The notes: generated by a model from the letters alone, not told the origin. A stretch of 64,000 bases of DNA from Bacteroides nordii WAL 11050 = JCM 12987 (GCA_000613465.1 BAJA01000019.1:1-64000); one strand, 5' to 3'. Counted from the stretch's first letter, positions 9,804-21,297 are shown. Program-made: numbers and translations.

Positions 9804-12800
9804 ATGAATCTAAAACATTTAGTATTTCTTTTGTTGCTGTTCGTCTGTGTTAATTTATCCGCACAGACTAAGGAGAAGCAGATTACTATCAGTTTCTCGA
9901 ACATACCACTGTCTGAAGCTATGGCTCGCATAGAGAAAGCAAGCGGATATACCTTCTTCTATGATGCAAAACAGACTGACATCAAGCAGACGGTCAGTTT
10001 AAATGCGAAAAAAGAACTTATTTCTGAAGCCTTGAAGAAAATGTTTTCCAAGACAAACTTGAATTTCGAGGTAACAAGTACTCAAATCGCTTTGTTCCCT
10101 AAAAAAGAGGTAAAACAGGTAGGACACCCAATCAATATTCAAGGAAAAGTAGTAGATGAGACTGGTGAACCAATCATTGGAGCCAATGTCGTAGAAGAAG
10201 GAACCACTAACGGAGTAATTACCGACTTAGACGGTAACTATACTTTGATGGCTCCTGCCGGTGCAAACTTGAAGATTTCCTATATCGGATATGCTACACA
10301 AGTAGTGAAAGCCGGTCGCAGTACAATCGTAAAAATGGCAGAAGACTCCAAAACATTGGAAGAAGTGGTAGTAGTAGGTTACGGTACCATGAAGAAGAAA
10401 GACTTGACCGGTGCAGTAGCCTCACTGAAAGGAAGTGATTTGGAAAAAGAACAGCCCAGAACTATTCAGGATATGCTTCGTACAGGAGTAGCCGGTTTGT
10501 CAGTAGGTATTGAGACTGATACAAAAGGAAATTCAAGCATGATGATCCGCGGTAAGAATAACTTACGTGCAACAGATAATGACAAGAGTTCTTTGGAACC
10601 ATTAATCGTACTGGATGGCGTTATCTATTCCGGACAGATGACGGATATCAACCCGAATGACATCGAACAAATAGATATTTTGAAAGATGCCAGCTCAACA
10701 GCCGTATATGGTGCAAAAGCAGCCAATGGCGTTGTTTTGATCACTACCAAAAAAGGAACGGGCTCTAAGAAACCGGTTATCAACTTCAGTGGTACATGGG
10801 GACTCTCAATGGTAAATTCATTGCCTGACGTATATGAAGGAGAAGATTTCATCAACTTCCGTCGAGATGTGGAATTGAGCAAAGATCCTACAAAAGCTGC
10901 ACAAGGATACTTCAACAATCCGGCATATATGACCAATACTGAATTGGCAGCATGGATGGGAAACTCCAAAGGAGATCCCACTAAAGAATATCTGACCCGT
11001 CTTGAGCTGACCAGTACGGAAGTTGCCAACTATCTGGCAGGCAGAACTGTAGACTGGAGAGATGTAATTTATCAAGATGTAGCTCTTCGTCAGGACTATA
11101 CAGTAAGTGTAGCTGGCAAAAAAGATGAAATGTCTTATTACTCTTCCGTCAATTACCTGAAAAATGAAAGTAACGTTCACGGTGCAGGCTATAGTGCCAT
11201 TCGTGCCCGTATTAACCTTGAGAACAAAGTACAGTCTTTCCTCACCTATGGTGTAAACGCACAGTTTACTTCACGTGATGAAGGCTATACTGGAAACGAC
11301 ACTGGCTATTATTCTTCTCTTTCTCCTTATGGAAGTATTTACGAAGAAGATGGAACAACACTCAAATATTATCCTACGGGCAATAATAACCAAATCAACC
11401 CATTGGTAACACCAGCTTACACAGCCAAACGCAATGATATTGAGAACCTGAATGCTTCTATCTATATGAAGATTAACTTACCGCTTGGATTCTCTATACA
11501 AACGACTTACTCTCCACGTTTTGAATGGACTAACTACCTCTATCAGAAGTCGGCAGACCATCCGAGTGCAGGTTCACAAAACGGACGTGCAGAACGTAAA
11601 CAGACTAAAGATTTTTACTGGCAGTGGGATAATATGCTGAAATGGAACAAAGTTTTTGGCAAGCACTCCTTCGATTTCACTTTCCTTGCCAACTGGGAAA
11701 AATTCCAACGCTGGCAAGACGAGATGACCAATGAAGACTTCCAACCAACTGATGACTTGGGTTATGGCGGTATTGGTTTCGGTACCACTCCAAAGATAGA
11801 AAGTAACGATATTTATCGCACCGGCGATGCTATATGGGACGTTTACACTATGTATACGATCAACGCTATCTAATCACAGCCACTGTACGTCGTGACGGTT
11901 ACTCTGCTTTCGGTTTGGCAAATCCGCGTGCCACTTTCCCGGCTGTTGCTTTGGGTTGGGTATTCTCCGAAGAAAAATGGTTAAACATGCCGGAATGGTT
12001 TGAATATGGTAAGCTTCGCCTTTCCTGGGGTAAAAACGGTAATCGTGCCGTCGATACTTATGCCGCTTTCATGCAACTGTCTCCCCGTAAATATTTGTAT
12101 GTTGATCCGGCAACAGGTAAACTTATTACAATCAACACATTCTATGCTATGACAATGGCAAATCCCAATCTGAAATGGGAATCTACTGTTTCTTGGAATG
12201 CCGGTTTGGACTTCACTTTACTGAAAGGTCGCCTGAACGGTAGTTTAGATGTATACAAGAAGATCACAAAAGATCTGTTGGTAAGCCGTGAACTGCCCAA
12301 TCTTATCGGATACTCTACAGTAATGTCAAATATTGGTGAAGTGCAGAACCACGGTGTTGAATTATCATTAAACTCTACCAATATCAAAATGAAGAATCTG
12401 ACATGGCGCACTTCATTCAGCTTTGCTTACAACAAAAACAAGATCACGCATCTGTATGGCATCATGGAAGACATCAAAGATGAAGCTGGAAATGTGATCG
12501 GACAAAAAGAAGCCGATGATATCAAGAATAAGCGTTTCATCGGTCATGATATTGACGAGATTTGGGATTACAAAGTAGTTGGTATCTGGCAGGAAGAAGA
12601 TCGCGAAGAAGCAGCCAAATACGGTCAGCAACCGGGTGATGTTCATTTGCTCGATGTAGACGGTAACGGATCATATACCAATGAAGACAAAGTGTTCCAA
12701 GGCACAAAAACTCCACGTTTCCGTTGGAACATGCGTAATGAATTTACCTTGTTCAAGAACCTGACTTTCTCTTTCAGCATGTACTCTTATTTAGGACATA

Positions 12801-13159
12801 AGCAGACATTAGGACGTTTCACGAATGACAATGCGCTGCTAAACGTAACGAACCAAATCAAACGCGAATACTGGACACCGGAGAACCGTAACAACGAATA
12901 TCCTCGTCTGGCAAGCAAGAAGCCGAGTGGCGTTACTTATGCCATTTATAAAAATGCTTCTTTCCTGCGTTTCGACAATATCTCATTGGGATACTCTTTC
13001 CCAAAAAGGTTGATCGAACCCTTGAAGATTCAGGCACTCAACATCAATGCAACCATGAAAAATGCGGGATATATCTCCAACTGGCCTGGTTACGACCCGG
13101 AAAACAGTGATAAAAACACCCCAAGAATCATTTATTTTGGAATTAACTTGACTTTATAA
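9804..13159 (+). CDS. SusC/RagA TonB-dependent outer-membrane transporter with STN domain (frameshifted)
   Basis: Restored length about 1118 residues. Signal peptide, then an STN domain (about 22-100) that passes the import signal to FecR, a carboxypeptidase-regulatory-like domain (GKVVDETGEPIIGANVVEEG), a TonB-box and plug start (LEEVVVVGYGTMKKKDLTGAV) and the barrel to the last strand IIYFGINLTL. The frame breaks at about 11830-11836: gctatatggga is probably gcttatatggga with one T lost, giving A-Y-M-G-R-L-H. Adding the base makes the span divisible by three. With the SusD 13 bp downstream it forms the glycan importer of PUL-1. Confidence 0.93.
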
Positions 13160-13172
13160 TACCCGAAGAAAT

Positions 13173-15035
13173 ATGAGACTAATCAATAATAAAGCAGGTA
13201 TAGCCTGCATCATTGGATTTTCGATGTTAGCCAGTAGCTGTTCAGACTGGTTGGATCCCAAACCGCTGTCATTCTATACACCGGAAAACTCGTTTATCAA
13301 TTATAACGGTTTGAAGACAGGAACCGATATGTTGAATCGCGACGTACGCTATTTTGACTTCTACCCCACTTCCGGTTCGGCAGACCCTTGTATCCTTTCC
13401 GAATACTTTTTCTCGGATATGAGTGTCAACGGACGTACAGATGCTGCCAACTCTCCGCAAGATTTGATTCGCCAGATCACTCCGAGCGCTTCATTGACAG
13501 GAAATGCCAGTCAGATTAATAACTTCTGGACATACCTTTACAAAGGTATTAAAGATGCAAATACTCTGCTGACCCGTTCAAAAACTGCAAAATTCGATAA
13601 CGAACAGCAACGCTTGGAAATTGAAGGTCTGGCCTGCTTCCACCGCGCTTTCCGTTACTATCGCTTAGTAAACCAGTTTGGCGACATCCCGTTCATTACA
13701 GAGGAAGTTACTGCTCCCCGTTACGATTTCTACACTACTAAGCGTGAAGCTATTTTGCGCTATCTGAAGAAAGATCTGGAACGTACTGCTCCTGCCCTGT
13801 CCAATCAAGTATATATCGGCATGGTAACTCAGGCTGCTGCTTACCACCTGTTGACTAAAATTAACTTGGCTTTGGGTGAATTCGATGATGCTATCGAATC
13901 AGCCAATAAGGTGATTAATGACGGTGTGCATAGCCTGATGACCCAACGTTTCGGAGTAGACAAAGCAGATCCTACCAAAAATGTAGTTTGGGATTTACAT
14001 CAGTCAGCTAACAAATCATTACCGGAAAATAAAGAGGTACTTTATATGGTACTCGACCGTTATGATGCCGGAGAAGATGTTCGTTCTGCTGCCGGATTGG
14101 AAATTAAACGCCAAGTATTGCCTTGGTACTCTAAAGATGGAGAAATAAAAACCCCGGACGGTAAAAACGGATTCACTGATAATAATGCAACAAAGAATCC
14201 TTACCTCGAAGAGTACGGACGCGGTGTATGTACTGCTCGTTCCACTTGGTATCATACTCATATGATCTGGACACCCGATAATACTGATTTACGTCATGCC
14301 AAAGGTAACTGGATCGAAATGACCGACTTGGTTTACAACAATCCGGAGTTAGAGAAAAGCAAATCTCCATGGTATGGAAAACCCCTGCAATTCAGAGACG
14401 ACCAAGGCAATATATTGGTGAACGATACCATCCGTGACTGGGTGGGATGGCCACACTATAAAACCAATATCGCTGACCAGAAAGATAGCTGGTGGCGTGG
14501 TGGATGGGCCGACTGGTACGTCTTCCGTTTGGCAGAAACCTATCTGTTAAGAGCAGAAGCTTATGTTTGGAAAGGTGGAATGGACAATCTCCAGAAAGCT
14601 GCTGACGATGTAAACGAAGTACGTCGCAGAGCACAGGCATCTGAGTTTACAGCTAATGACATGACCATCCGTACTATATTGGACGAGAGAGCTCGTGAAC
14701 TCTACTACGAGGAACCTCGTAAAACGGAGTTAACCCGTATCGCTTTCATCTATGCCAAGACAGGAAAAGTTGACGACAAAGGACGTACATACGATATGGA
14801 GCACTTTACCGAAAAGAATTTCTTTTATGATCACATCATGGACGTTACCGAATTCTATAATAAGGGCGTGAAGACTTCTGCAGGAAACTATTACACAATG
14901 GCTCCGCATCATGTATTGTGGCCAATTGCATTAAATGCCATTTCGACAAATGTGCAAGGACATATCAATCAAACTCCTGGATATACCGGTTCAGAAAACA
15001 ATATAGAACCGCTGGATATCTCGTTTGATGAATAA
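13173..15035 (+). CDS. SusD/RagB family nutrient-binding lipoprotein
   Basis: 620 residues. Lipobox ASSC gives a lipidated Cys23. The N-terminal SusD-like helical domain (about 25-220, with SDWLDPKPLSFYTPENSF) and RagB/SusD C-terminal region (LAETYLLRAEAYVWKG; RTILDERARELYYEEPRKTELTRI) are typical. It starts 13 bp after susC and should cap that barrel at the cell surface. The frame is intact. Confidence 0.95.
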   Translation: MRLINNKAGIACIIGFSMLASSCSDWLDPKPLSFYTPENSFINYNGLKTGTDMLNRDVRYFDFYPTSGSADPCILSEYFFSDMSVNGRTDAANSPQDLIRQITPSASLTGNASQINNFWTYLYKGIKDANTLLTRSKTAKFDNEQQRLEIEGLACFHRAFRYYRLVNQFGDIPFITEEVTAPRYDFYTTKREAILRYLKKDLERTAPALSNQVYIGMVTQAAAYHLLTKINLALGEFDDAIESANKVINDGVHSLMTQRFGVDKADPTKNVVWDLHQSANKSLPENKEVLYMVLDRYDAGEDVRSAAGLEIKRQVLPWYSKDGEIKTPDGKNGFTDNNATKNPYLEEYGRGVCTARSTWYHTHMIWTPDNTDLRHAKGNWIEMTDLVYNNPELEKSKSPWYGKPLQFRDDQGNILVNDTIRDWVGWPHYKTNIADQKDSWWRGGWADWYVFRLAETYLLRAEAYVWKGGMDNLQKAADDVNEVRRRAQASEFTANDMTIRTILDERARELYYEEPRKTELTRIAFIYAKTGKVDDKGRTYDMEHFTEKNFFYDHIMDVTEFYNKGVKTSAGNYYTMAPHHVLWPIALNAISTNVQGHINQTPGYTGSENNIEPLDISFDE

Positions 15036-15070
15036 ACTATAAAAATCTATCTCTCTATGAATATTTAACC

Positions 15071-15128
15071 AGAATATCCTCGCGTCTCTTTTGTCGACCG
15101 GCATCAGGTCGCAGAGGATATTCTTTTT
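15071..15128 (+). terminator. Two-tier hairpin after susD
   Basis: Outer arms agaatatcctc (15071-15081) and gaggatattct (15114-15124) enclose a second stem cgacc/ggtcg (15095-15111) and are followed by a short T run. It could terminate transcription after susCD or set lower expression of the following enzyme genes. Confidence 0.6.
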
Positions 15129-15178
15129 ACACAAGTTTGTTAACGACACTTTAAATTCTCTTATAAATTTAACTTATT

Positions 15179-18100
15179 ATGAAACACTTACTTACTACTC
15201 TTTCATTAGGGGCTTTGCTGCTTATGGGTGGGCCTACTACCGTACAAGCAGAGAAAGTCACCGTGCCATTAACAGAAGATGGTGCATGGTCTTTTAACTC
15301 TCAACCCAGTGCCGTTTATTACAACGGAAAAACTTATTTTACCTGGATTAGTTCCAGTAAAGCATTAATTGTTGCGTCTTACGATCACACAACAGGAGAA
15401 ACCAAAGAAAAGGTTGTATCTACCGGTTATTCGGATGATTTCTCGTCTCCTGCTATTACAGTGAGAGGAAATGGACAGTTACTACTTTTCAGTTCAGACA
15501 ATAAGAAAGAAAATGGCTTCTATAGTTGGTATTCCACCAATGCGGAAGACATTACAGAGTGGTCCAGTTCTCAAAAACAGACTGGATATGGAATCAGCTC
15601 CACTACTCCTCACATGATGGGAAATGATCTGGTCGTATTCTGGCGTTCAAAAAACAATATAGGTTACTCTCTCTTTACAAATGTAGCCGATAAAACCGGA
15701 AATTTACCTGCAGTTAAAACAAGAGCAGGATTTATCGGCTCTGATATCGGAAATGCATACGCAAAACGCGACGAAGTTCCACAAATGCGTACTTGCCAAG
15801 CTGCAGATGGCACTATACACATGGTGGTTACACACTTAGGTACTGGCCTGACTTATAAAAACAGCACGGTACATTATCTGAAGATTAATAAAAATGCCAC
15901 AGGAGACAAATTAGAATTCAAAAAGGCGGATGGTACAGCGATTTCCGGTATGAATGTCACCGAGTCTAAAAGTAGTGAACTGGATGTTATTGCCAAAGGA
16001 GAGGATACCAACAAGGTATGGGCGTATGATATTGCACTCGATGCCAGCGGTAATCCGGTAGTATTGTACGATGCTTTCACAGCCGCAGAAGATGGTACTA
16101 CAACAGGACACACCTACTATTATGCCCGCTGGAATGGAACTGCATGGGAAAGTACAGCAATTACCACCGGAGACGGAGTGCCTATGAGCGAATACAAAGC
16201 GGTTGAAGGAAATATTTTTAAAGCCAAATCCTACCAAGCCGGAGGTATCTGTTTCGGAGCAAATGATTTGAATACCGTTTACCTGTCAAAGAAGGCAGCC
16301 GAAGGTACTTTCGAAATCTACCGTTACGAAACCACAGATAATGGTGCTACCTGGGCAGAGAAGGAGGTCATTACTTCGGGAACTCCTGCAGGCGAACTGA
16401 ATATCCGCCCGATAGCCATTAAAGATGCTCCTGCTGATGTATTCTGGATGCAGGGTATGTATGACAATCCTACTAACTATAAAACTTCCATCTCCTGTGC
16501 CGGAGAAGGAGTAGCAACTACCGGCATCTTCTTTGGACAGGACTCTTATGAATTCGTAGCCAACGAAACGACGAACCTTGACGTAAGATTTGCTCCTCTA
16601 TTCGCTACAGACAAAGAGTATACGCTCGAATCAAGCAATACGGGAGTGGTAGAAATTACCGCAGATGGTAAAGTGCTTTGTAAAGCTACCGGTGAAGCAA
16701 CAATCACAGCCAAATTGAAGAACAATGCTTCTGTAAGTACCACTTGCAAGGTTACAGTATTGGGAGAATCCGTCTATAAGACTTTCATCAATCGTATTAT
16801 TACGGATGTTGTTGCAAGTAAAATCTCCACTATTGACCAACTCGATAAAAACGTAGCTTCTTATCTGACACAATTGCAAGACGACGGTTCATTCCCTGAT
16901 ATAGACTATGCATCTGATGCTCGCACAGACTGGCCGCCAATGCAACATCTTGACAGACTGCTCGCTATGGGATTGGCTTATACCCAAACCGAAAGCAAGT
17001 ATTATGGCAATGATGAGCTGAAAGCTAAGATGGACTTAATGCTTACCTACTGGCATAGCAAACAGCCAAGTTCCAACAACTGGTATCAGAATCAAATCGG
17101 TGAACCGCAACGTATGGGACAGTACCTGATTGTTATGCAGAACTTAGGCAAAGAGAAAATCTCTGAAGACCTGTTCAATAAATCTATCGCCCGCTTGAAA
17201 AATAAAGGCGGAAGCCCCAGTTCTCAGACAGGAGCAAACCGTGTGGACGTAGCTTTGCACTGGATGTATCGCGCTTGCCTGACAGAAGATGACGACCTGA
17301 TGCGTGAAGCAATGGATCAGATCTACTCTACCATTGAATATACTACTGGTGCAGAAGGTATCCAGTATGATAACTCATTTACTCAACACGGACACCAATT
17401 ACATATCGGCGCATACGGTGATGTATTCCTGGATGGTATCACCAAGGCTTGCAGCTATGCAGCCGGCACTCGTTTTACAGTAACCGGACAACAGCTGGAC
17501 ATCCTGAGCAGTCTGGTAAATACGTATATAGGTACCATTCGTGGTGGATATATGTCATATAACGTAATCGGCCGTTCTTCTACCCGCCCCGGTGCAACCA
17601 AGAAGGGAACAGGCATCATCGAACGCATGATCGCATTAGATCCTGCCAATACCGATAAATATGAGAAAACCATCGCACGTATCAACGGAACTCAGCAACC
17701 GTCTTATGGCTTGGAACCCCGAAGCACACATTTCTTCCGTGGTGACTACACACTCCACCAGCGTCCGGAGTATACAGTAGACTTGCGCTTGGTTTCTACC
17801 CGTACGGCACGCAATGAATATTTGAAGGACAACGGCGAAGGTATCAAGCAGTACTTCATGTCGGATGGTTCTACCGCAATCATGGTAAAAGGAAACGAAT
17901 ACTATAACATCTTCCCGGTATGGAATTATGCGAAAGTACCTGGTGTAACTTGTCCGGAATTCACAGAAATACCGCAAGCCAGCACTTATATCAAGATGGG
18001 ACAATCGGCATTTGCAGGTGGTGTTACAGACAGCCTGTGCAGTGTATCTGCTTACAAGTACATAGACAATGAATTTAATATAAACTCGTCGGCTAATAAG

Positions 18101-19636
18101 GCATGGTTCTTCTTCGACAAAGAGATTGTTTGTCTGGGCAACAGCATCAAGTCTGCTTCTGAATTCCAGGTGAACACAACTGTCAACCAGTGTTTGCTGG
18201 ATGGCGATGTAGTGGTTTCTTCCAATGGTAGCGAATCTACCTTGCAGGCAGGAGATTACAATTACGAGGATAATCTGGACTGGGCATTCCACGGAAACGT
18301 AGGTTACTATTTCCCGCAGAAGGGCAAATTGCAACTGAACGCAGGTGAAAGAACCGGTAACTGGTATGACATCAACACCAACTATGCCGATGAAACAGTG
18401 AAGAACAATGTCTTTACTTTATCTTTCAACCATGGCACTCAACCAACTGACGGATCATATGCTTATATCATCGTTCCGGGCATCAGCAAGGATGATGCAA
18501 AGGCTTATAAGAGCGATAACGTCGAGATCATCATCAACACTGACTCTGTACAGGCTGTTTATCACAAAGAATTGAAAATGTACGGATTAGTATTCTACAA
18601 ATCAGCAGGTTTCAGCAAACATGGCTTGACAGTGGAAGCTGACGCGGGCTGCGTAGTATTGGTGAAGGATGCCGATAAAGCAGAAACAGTAGTATATATC
18701 TCCGATCCGACAAATGGTAGCAGCCCGATCAACTTAGGCATCGAAACTCCGGCAGTGAAAGGCAGACGTCTTGTTACTTATCAGAGTGAAGCTCCTTATC
18801 AAGGCCGTTCTATGAAGTTCGTGGTGAATGAAAACACACCTGCCTCAACCGGTAGAGATGTTTTGGCAGACCGTTCTGCATGGACCATTACTACTTCTTT
18901 GGCAGGCCCGGCAGATGCAACTGTAGGAGGAGACGATCCTAAGAATATGATTGACGACAGTACCGTAACATCCTTCTTGTTTGTGAAACCGGGAAAGACT
19001 TTCTCTGGTATCGTAGCACCGGCAGATTATATTCCTTCGTTCACGATTGATATGCAGACTCCGCAGGAAATGGAATATTTCGTTTATCGCCACCGTGATT
19101 ATAGCAATACTACAACAGGTCTGAGAGCCAATCGCATATCTTTCTATGGCAAGAACAATGAAGCGGATGAATTCACTCCCGTCCTGGAGAATATAACCCT
19201 GGATACTTCTGTAGCCGAAAATAAGATATTGTTGCCTAATAAAGTATCTTTCCGTTATATCAAAGTAACGATTACAGATTACGACAAAATTAACAGCAGC
19301 ACCATCCAGGTTTCTGACTTTAACATCGGTAAGAAAACACTGATGGATATCCCGGAAAGCGGTGACCCGACTGGCATTACAGAAGTAAAAGCCGGCAACA
19401 GCGACTTTGCCGTATCAGTTTATCCGAATCCGGTGAAACAAGGAGAACAGGTACAGATCATCGCAGGTAATACTCAGGGTATCGAATTCAAGTTGTATGA
19501 TACAACAGGTAACGTTCGGGCACAGGGTAATACCACAACGATTGATACAAACAATCTGTCACAAGGCATTTATATCCTGCATGTGATAGATAAAGCTGCC
19601 GGTCAGAGAGCCACAGCTAAGTTTATAGTACATTAA
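15179..19636 (+). CDS. PL8 family polysaccharide lyase with N-terminal BNR-like and Big2 domains and T9SS sorting tail
   Basis: 1485 residues with a signal peptide (cut near residue 24). A BNR/sialidase-like propeller region (about 25-430) is unusual ahead of a PL8. A Big2-like domain (about 440-515), the PL8 alpha/alpha toroid and beta-sandwich domains (about 520-1230), an F5/8-like module (about 1235-1390) and a type A T9SS sorting domain (about 1405-1485; VYPNPVKQGEQVQI, GIYILHV, KFIVH) follow. Catalytic candidates match chondroitinase AC and hyaluronate lyase: N687 in TGANRVD, H737 in FTQHGHQ, Y746 in IGAYG, R799/R803 in GRSSTRP, with the family spacing of 50 between N and H and 9 between H and Y. 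PL8 enzymes eliminate across uronate-linked bonds (hyaluronan, chondroitin, xanthan); the exact polymer is unresolved. Confidence 0.9.
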   Translation: MKHLLTTLSLGALLLMGGPTTVQAEKVTVPLTEDGAWSFNSQPSAVYYNGKTYFTWISSSKALIVASYDHTTGETKEKVVSTGYSDDFSSPAITVRGNGQLLLFSSDNKKENGFYSWYSTNAEDITEWSSSQKQTGYGISSTTPHMMGNDLVVFWRSKNNIGYSLFTNVADKTGNLPAVKTRAGFIGSDIGNAYAKRDEVPQMRTCQAADGTIHMVVTHLGTGLTYKNSTVHYLKINKNATGDKLEFKKADGTAISGMNVTESKSSELDVIAKGEDTNKVWAYDIALDASGNPVVLYDAFTAAEDGTTTGHTYYYARWNGTAWESTAITTGDGVPMSEYKAVEGNIFKAKSYQAGGICFGANDLNTVYLSKKAAEGTFEIYRYETTDNGATWAEKEVITSGTPAGELNIRPIAIKDAPADVFWMQGMYDNPTNYKTSISCAGEGVATTGIFFGQDSYEFVANETTNLDVRFAPLFATDKEYTLESSNTGVVEITADGKVLCKATGEATITAKLKNNASVSTTCKVTVLGESVYKTFINRIITDVVASKISTIDQLDKNVASYLTQLQDDGSFPDIDYASDARTDWPPMQHLDRLLAMGLAYTQTESKYYGNDELKAKMDLMLTYWHSKQPSSNNWYQNQIGEPQRMGQYLIVMQNLGKEKISEDLFNKSIARLKNKGGSPSSQTGANRVDVALHWMYRACLTEDDDLMREAMDQIYSTIEYTTGAEGIQYDNSFTQHGHQLHIGAYGDVFLDGITKACSYAAGTRFTVTGQQLDILSSLVNTYIGTIRGGYMSYNVIGRSSTRPGATKKGTGIIERMIALDPANTDKYEKTIARINGTQQPSYGLEPRSTHFFRGDYTLHQRPEYTVDLRLVSTRTARNEYLKDNGEGIKQYFMSDGSTAIMVKGNEYYNIFPVWNYAKVPGVTCPEFTEIPQASTYIKMGQSAFAGGVTDSLCSVSAYKYIDNEFNINSSANKAWFFFDKEIVCLGNSIKSASEFQVNTTVNQCLLDGDVVVSSNGSESTLQAGDYNYEDNLDWAFHGNVGYYFPQKGKLQLNAGERTGNWYDINTNYADETVKNNVFTLSFNHGTQPTDGSYAYIIVPGISKDDAKAYKSDNVEIIINTDSVQAVYHKELKMYGLVFYKSAGFSKHGLTVEADAGCVVLVKDADKAETVVYISDPTNGSSPINLGIETPAVKGRRLVTYQSEAPYQGRSMKFVVNENTPASTGRDVLADRSAWTITTSLAGPADATVGGDDPKNMIDDSTVTSFLFVKPGKTFSGIVAPADYIPSFTIDMQTPQEMEYFVYRHRDYSNTTTGLRANRISFYGKNNEADEFTPVLENITLDTSVAENKILLPNKVSFRYIKVTITDYDKINSSTIQVSDFNIGKKTLMDIPESGDPTGITEVKAGNSDFAVSVYPNPVKQGEQVQIIAGNTQGIEFKLYDTTGNVRAQGNTTTIDTNNLSQGIYILHVIDKAAGQRATAKFIVH

Positions 19637-19652
19637 TTCTTTCTTTTCAGAT

Positions 19653-19699
19653 ATCCGCAACAGCCTCCTTCCCCCAAAGGAGGTGTTGCGGATTTTTTT
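19653..19699 (+). terminator. Rho-independent terminator after PL8
   Basis: Long stem atccgcaaca-cctcctt against aaggaggtgttgcggat with a short C-rich loop, then seven T. A strong intrinsic terminator only 20 bp ahead of the next gene, so the GH105 may depend on read-through or its own promoter. Confidence 0.85.
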
Positions 19700-19720
19700 A
19701 TACGCTAACACCCTCTATTT

Positions 19721-21070
19721 ATGAAGAAAAACATATATGTATCAGGACTGCTCCTCCTATTCTCCTTAGGATGTAATGTAACAGTCGCCAACGGTAACCA
19801 TACTCCTCCCAGCTACACAGACGTTGAAAGCCAGGTGAAACGGGTGGCAAGCTGGCAGATAGATAACTTCCGCTATTCGGCTTCAGGAAACCTGCACGAC
19901 AATGGCATAGCCTCCTGGGCACATTCAGTATTATACATCGGCCTGTCCGAGTGGGCGACACTGAGAGAAGAAGAGAGCGGGGCCTATTGGGAGTGGTTGT
20001 CCGGTATCGGCACCCAAAGCAACTGGAAAATGAATGGCATTTATCCTTATCATGCAGATGAGTTCTGCATCGGTCAGTTCTTCGCTACCATGTATGGCAA
20101 ACACAAACAAGATAAGATGATTGCCGGAACCCTGGAGCGTATGGAACGGGTGATGTCCGATACCCGTAATACTTCTATGAGCTACCGGAACAAGGAGGCA
20201 TGGACGTGGTGTGATGCCCTGTTTATGGCACCGCCCTTGTATGCCCGGATGAGTGTTTTAAAGAATGATACCCGCTATTTTGAATTCATGGACAAAGAGT
20301 TCAGAAAAACCTACGACTACTTATTCGATAAAACCGAAAAGCTGTTTTATAGAGACGACAGCTATTTCAACAAGACGGAAGCCAACGGCAAAAAGGTATT
20401 TTGGGGCAGAGGTAACGGCTGGGCAATAGCCGGAATCGCCAATATTCTGAAATCACTGCCTGCGAATTCCGAATACAGAAATTATTACGAAAGTATCTTC
20501 CGTTCATTGGCACAAAGCCTCATCAAGTTGCAGGATGGAAAAGGAGCATGGCATGCCAGCTTACTGGACCCGGACAGCTATCCGGCACCCGAAACAAGTT
20601 GTACGGCTCTCATTACGTATGCCCTGATTTACGGACTGAACAACGGGCTGCTGACACAACAGGAAGCGTATGAACCTGCAATAAAAGCATGGAATGTATT
20701 GTGTGAAGCGATACACGAAAATGGAAAATTAGGCTGGGTACAACCTATCGGGCAGGACCCGAAGAATGTAACCAAAGATATGACAGCTACTTTCGGCGTA
20801 GGAGCTTTTTTACTGGCAGCTACCGAAATGTATAAGCTGACAAAAGGAGGCGGCACGGGGATAGAGGAAGAAGAAACGGACGAAGATCTCCTTTCCTACC
20901 CGGAAACAAGAGTTACCATCTACAATGAACAGGGAGTCAAAGTAGCTAACGAGTTATTGGGAGATCGTACTTGCCAAGCAATCATACAAAAGAATAATCT
21001 ACCCAACGGACTGTATGTGATAGTTCTACGGAATGGTGATAAAAGGAAAGTCATCAAATACTTATACTGA
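19721..21070 (+). CDS. GH88/GH105 family unsaturated uronyl hydrolase with T9SS-like tail
   Basis: 449 residues with a signal peptide (about 1-24). The (alpha/alpha)6 barrel of the GH88/105 superfamily covers about 35-375; D165 in WTWCDALFMAPP fits the catalytic aspartate, and GRGNGW and HASLLDP are family motifs. The enzyme would remove the 4,5-unsaturated uronic acid that PL8 leaves at non-reducing ends. The last 80 residues (YPETRVTIYNEQG, NGLYVIVLRNGDKRKVIKY) look like a shortened type A T9SS sorting domain, absent from the paralogue at 21877. Specific GH88 versus GH105 assignment is uncertain. Confidence 0.87.
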   Translation: MKKNIYVSGLLLLFSLGCNVTVANGNHTPPSYTDVESQVKRVASWQIDNFRYSASGNLHDNGIASWAHSVLYIGLSEWATLREEESGAYWEWLSGIGTQSNWKMNGIYPYHADEFCIGQFFATMYGKHKQDKMIAGTLERMERVMSDTRNTSMSYRNKEAWTWCDALFMAPPLYARMSVLKNDTRYFEFMDKEFRKTYDYLFDKTEKLFYRDDSYFNKTEANGKKVFWGRGNGWAIAGIANILKSLPANSEYRNYYESIFRSLAQSLIKLQDGKGAWHASLLDPDSYPAPETSCTALITYALIYGLNNGLLTQQEAYEPAIKAWNVLCEAIHENGKLGWVQPIGQDPKNVTKDMTATFGVGAFLLAATEMYKLTKGGGTGIEEEETDEDLLSYPETRVTIYNEQGVKVANELLGDRTCQAIIQKNNLPNGLYVIVLRNGDKRKVIKYLY

Positions 21071-21085
21071 TCAATAATGAATCGA

Positions 21086-21205
21086 ATCTATTTACGATTA
21101 GACGATGTACGATGTACGATTGGAATTACCCTTTTAAAAGCCTGTTTTTCAGCGATGCTAGAGACAGAGTAATTCCAATCGTACATCGTCTAATCGTAAA
21201 TAGAT
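21086..21205. repeat. Long inverted repeat (37/44-base arms)
   Basis: The left arm (21086-21129) and right arm (21169-21205) are perfect complements except that the left one carries a 7-base tandem duplication of gatgtac (21104-21117). The 39-base spacer has no evident coding content. It opens the 806-bp gene-free stretch 21071-21876, which holds three successive inverted-repeat structures and no credible ORF. Confidence 0.85.
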
Positions 21206-21297
21206 CCAGTTTTGAACTTAATAACGTTTGTCATTGCTATCTATCTCTTTCTCCGGTATTGATAAAGCTCTATCTCGTAGAGTAACGTAGGAAGCCT

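Noticed and set aside
17636..18334. 232-codon open frame antisense to the PL8 lyase
   Set aside because: Cysteine- and isoleucine-rich without family resemblance; opposite strand of a well-conserved catalytic domain.
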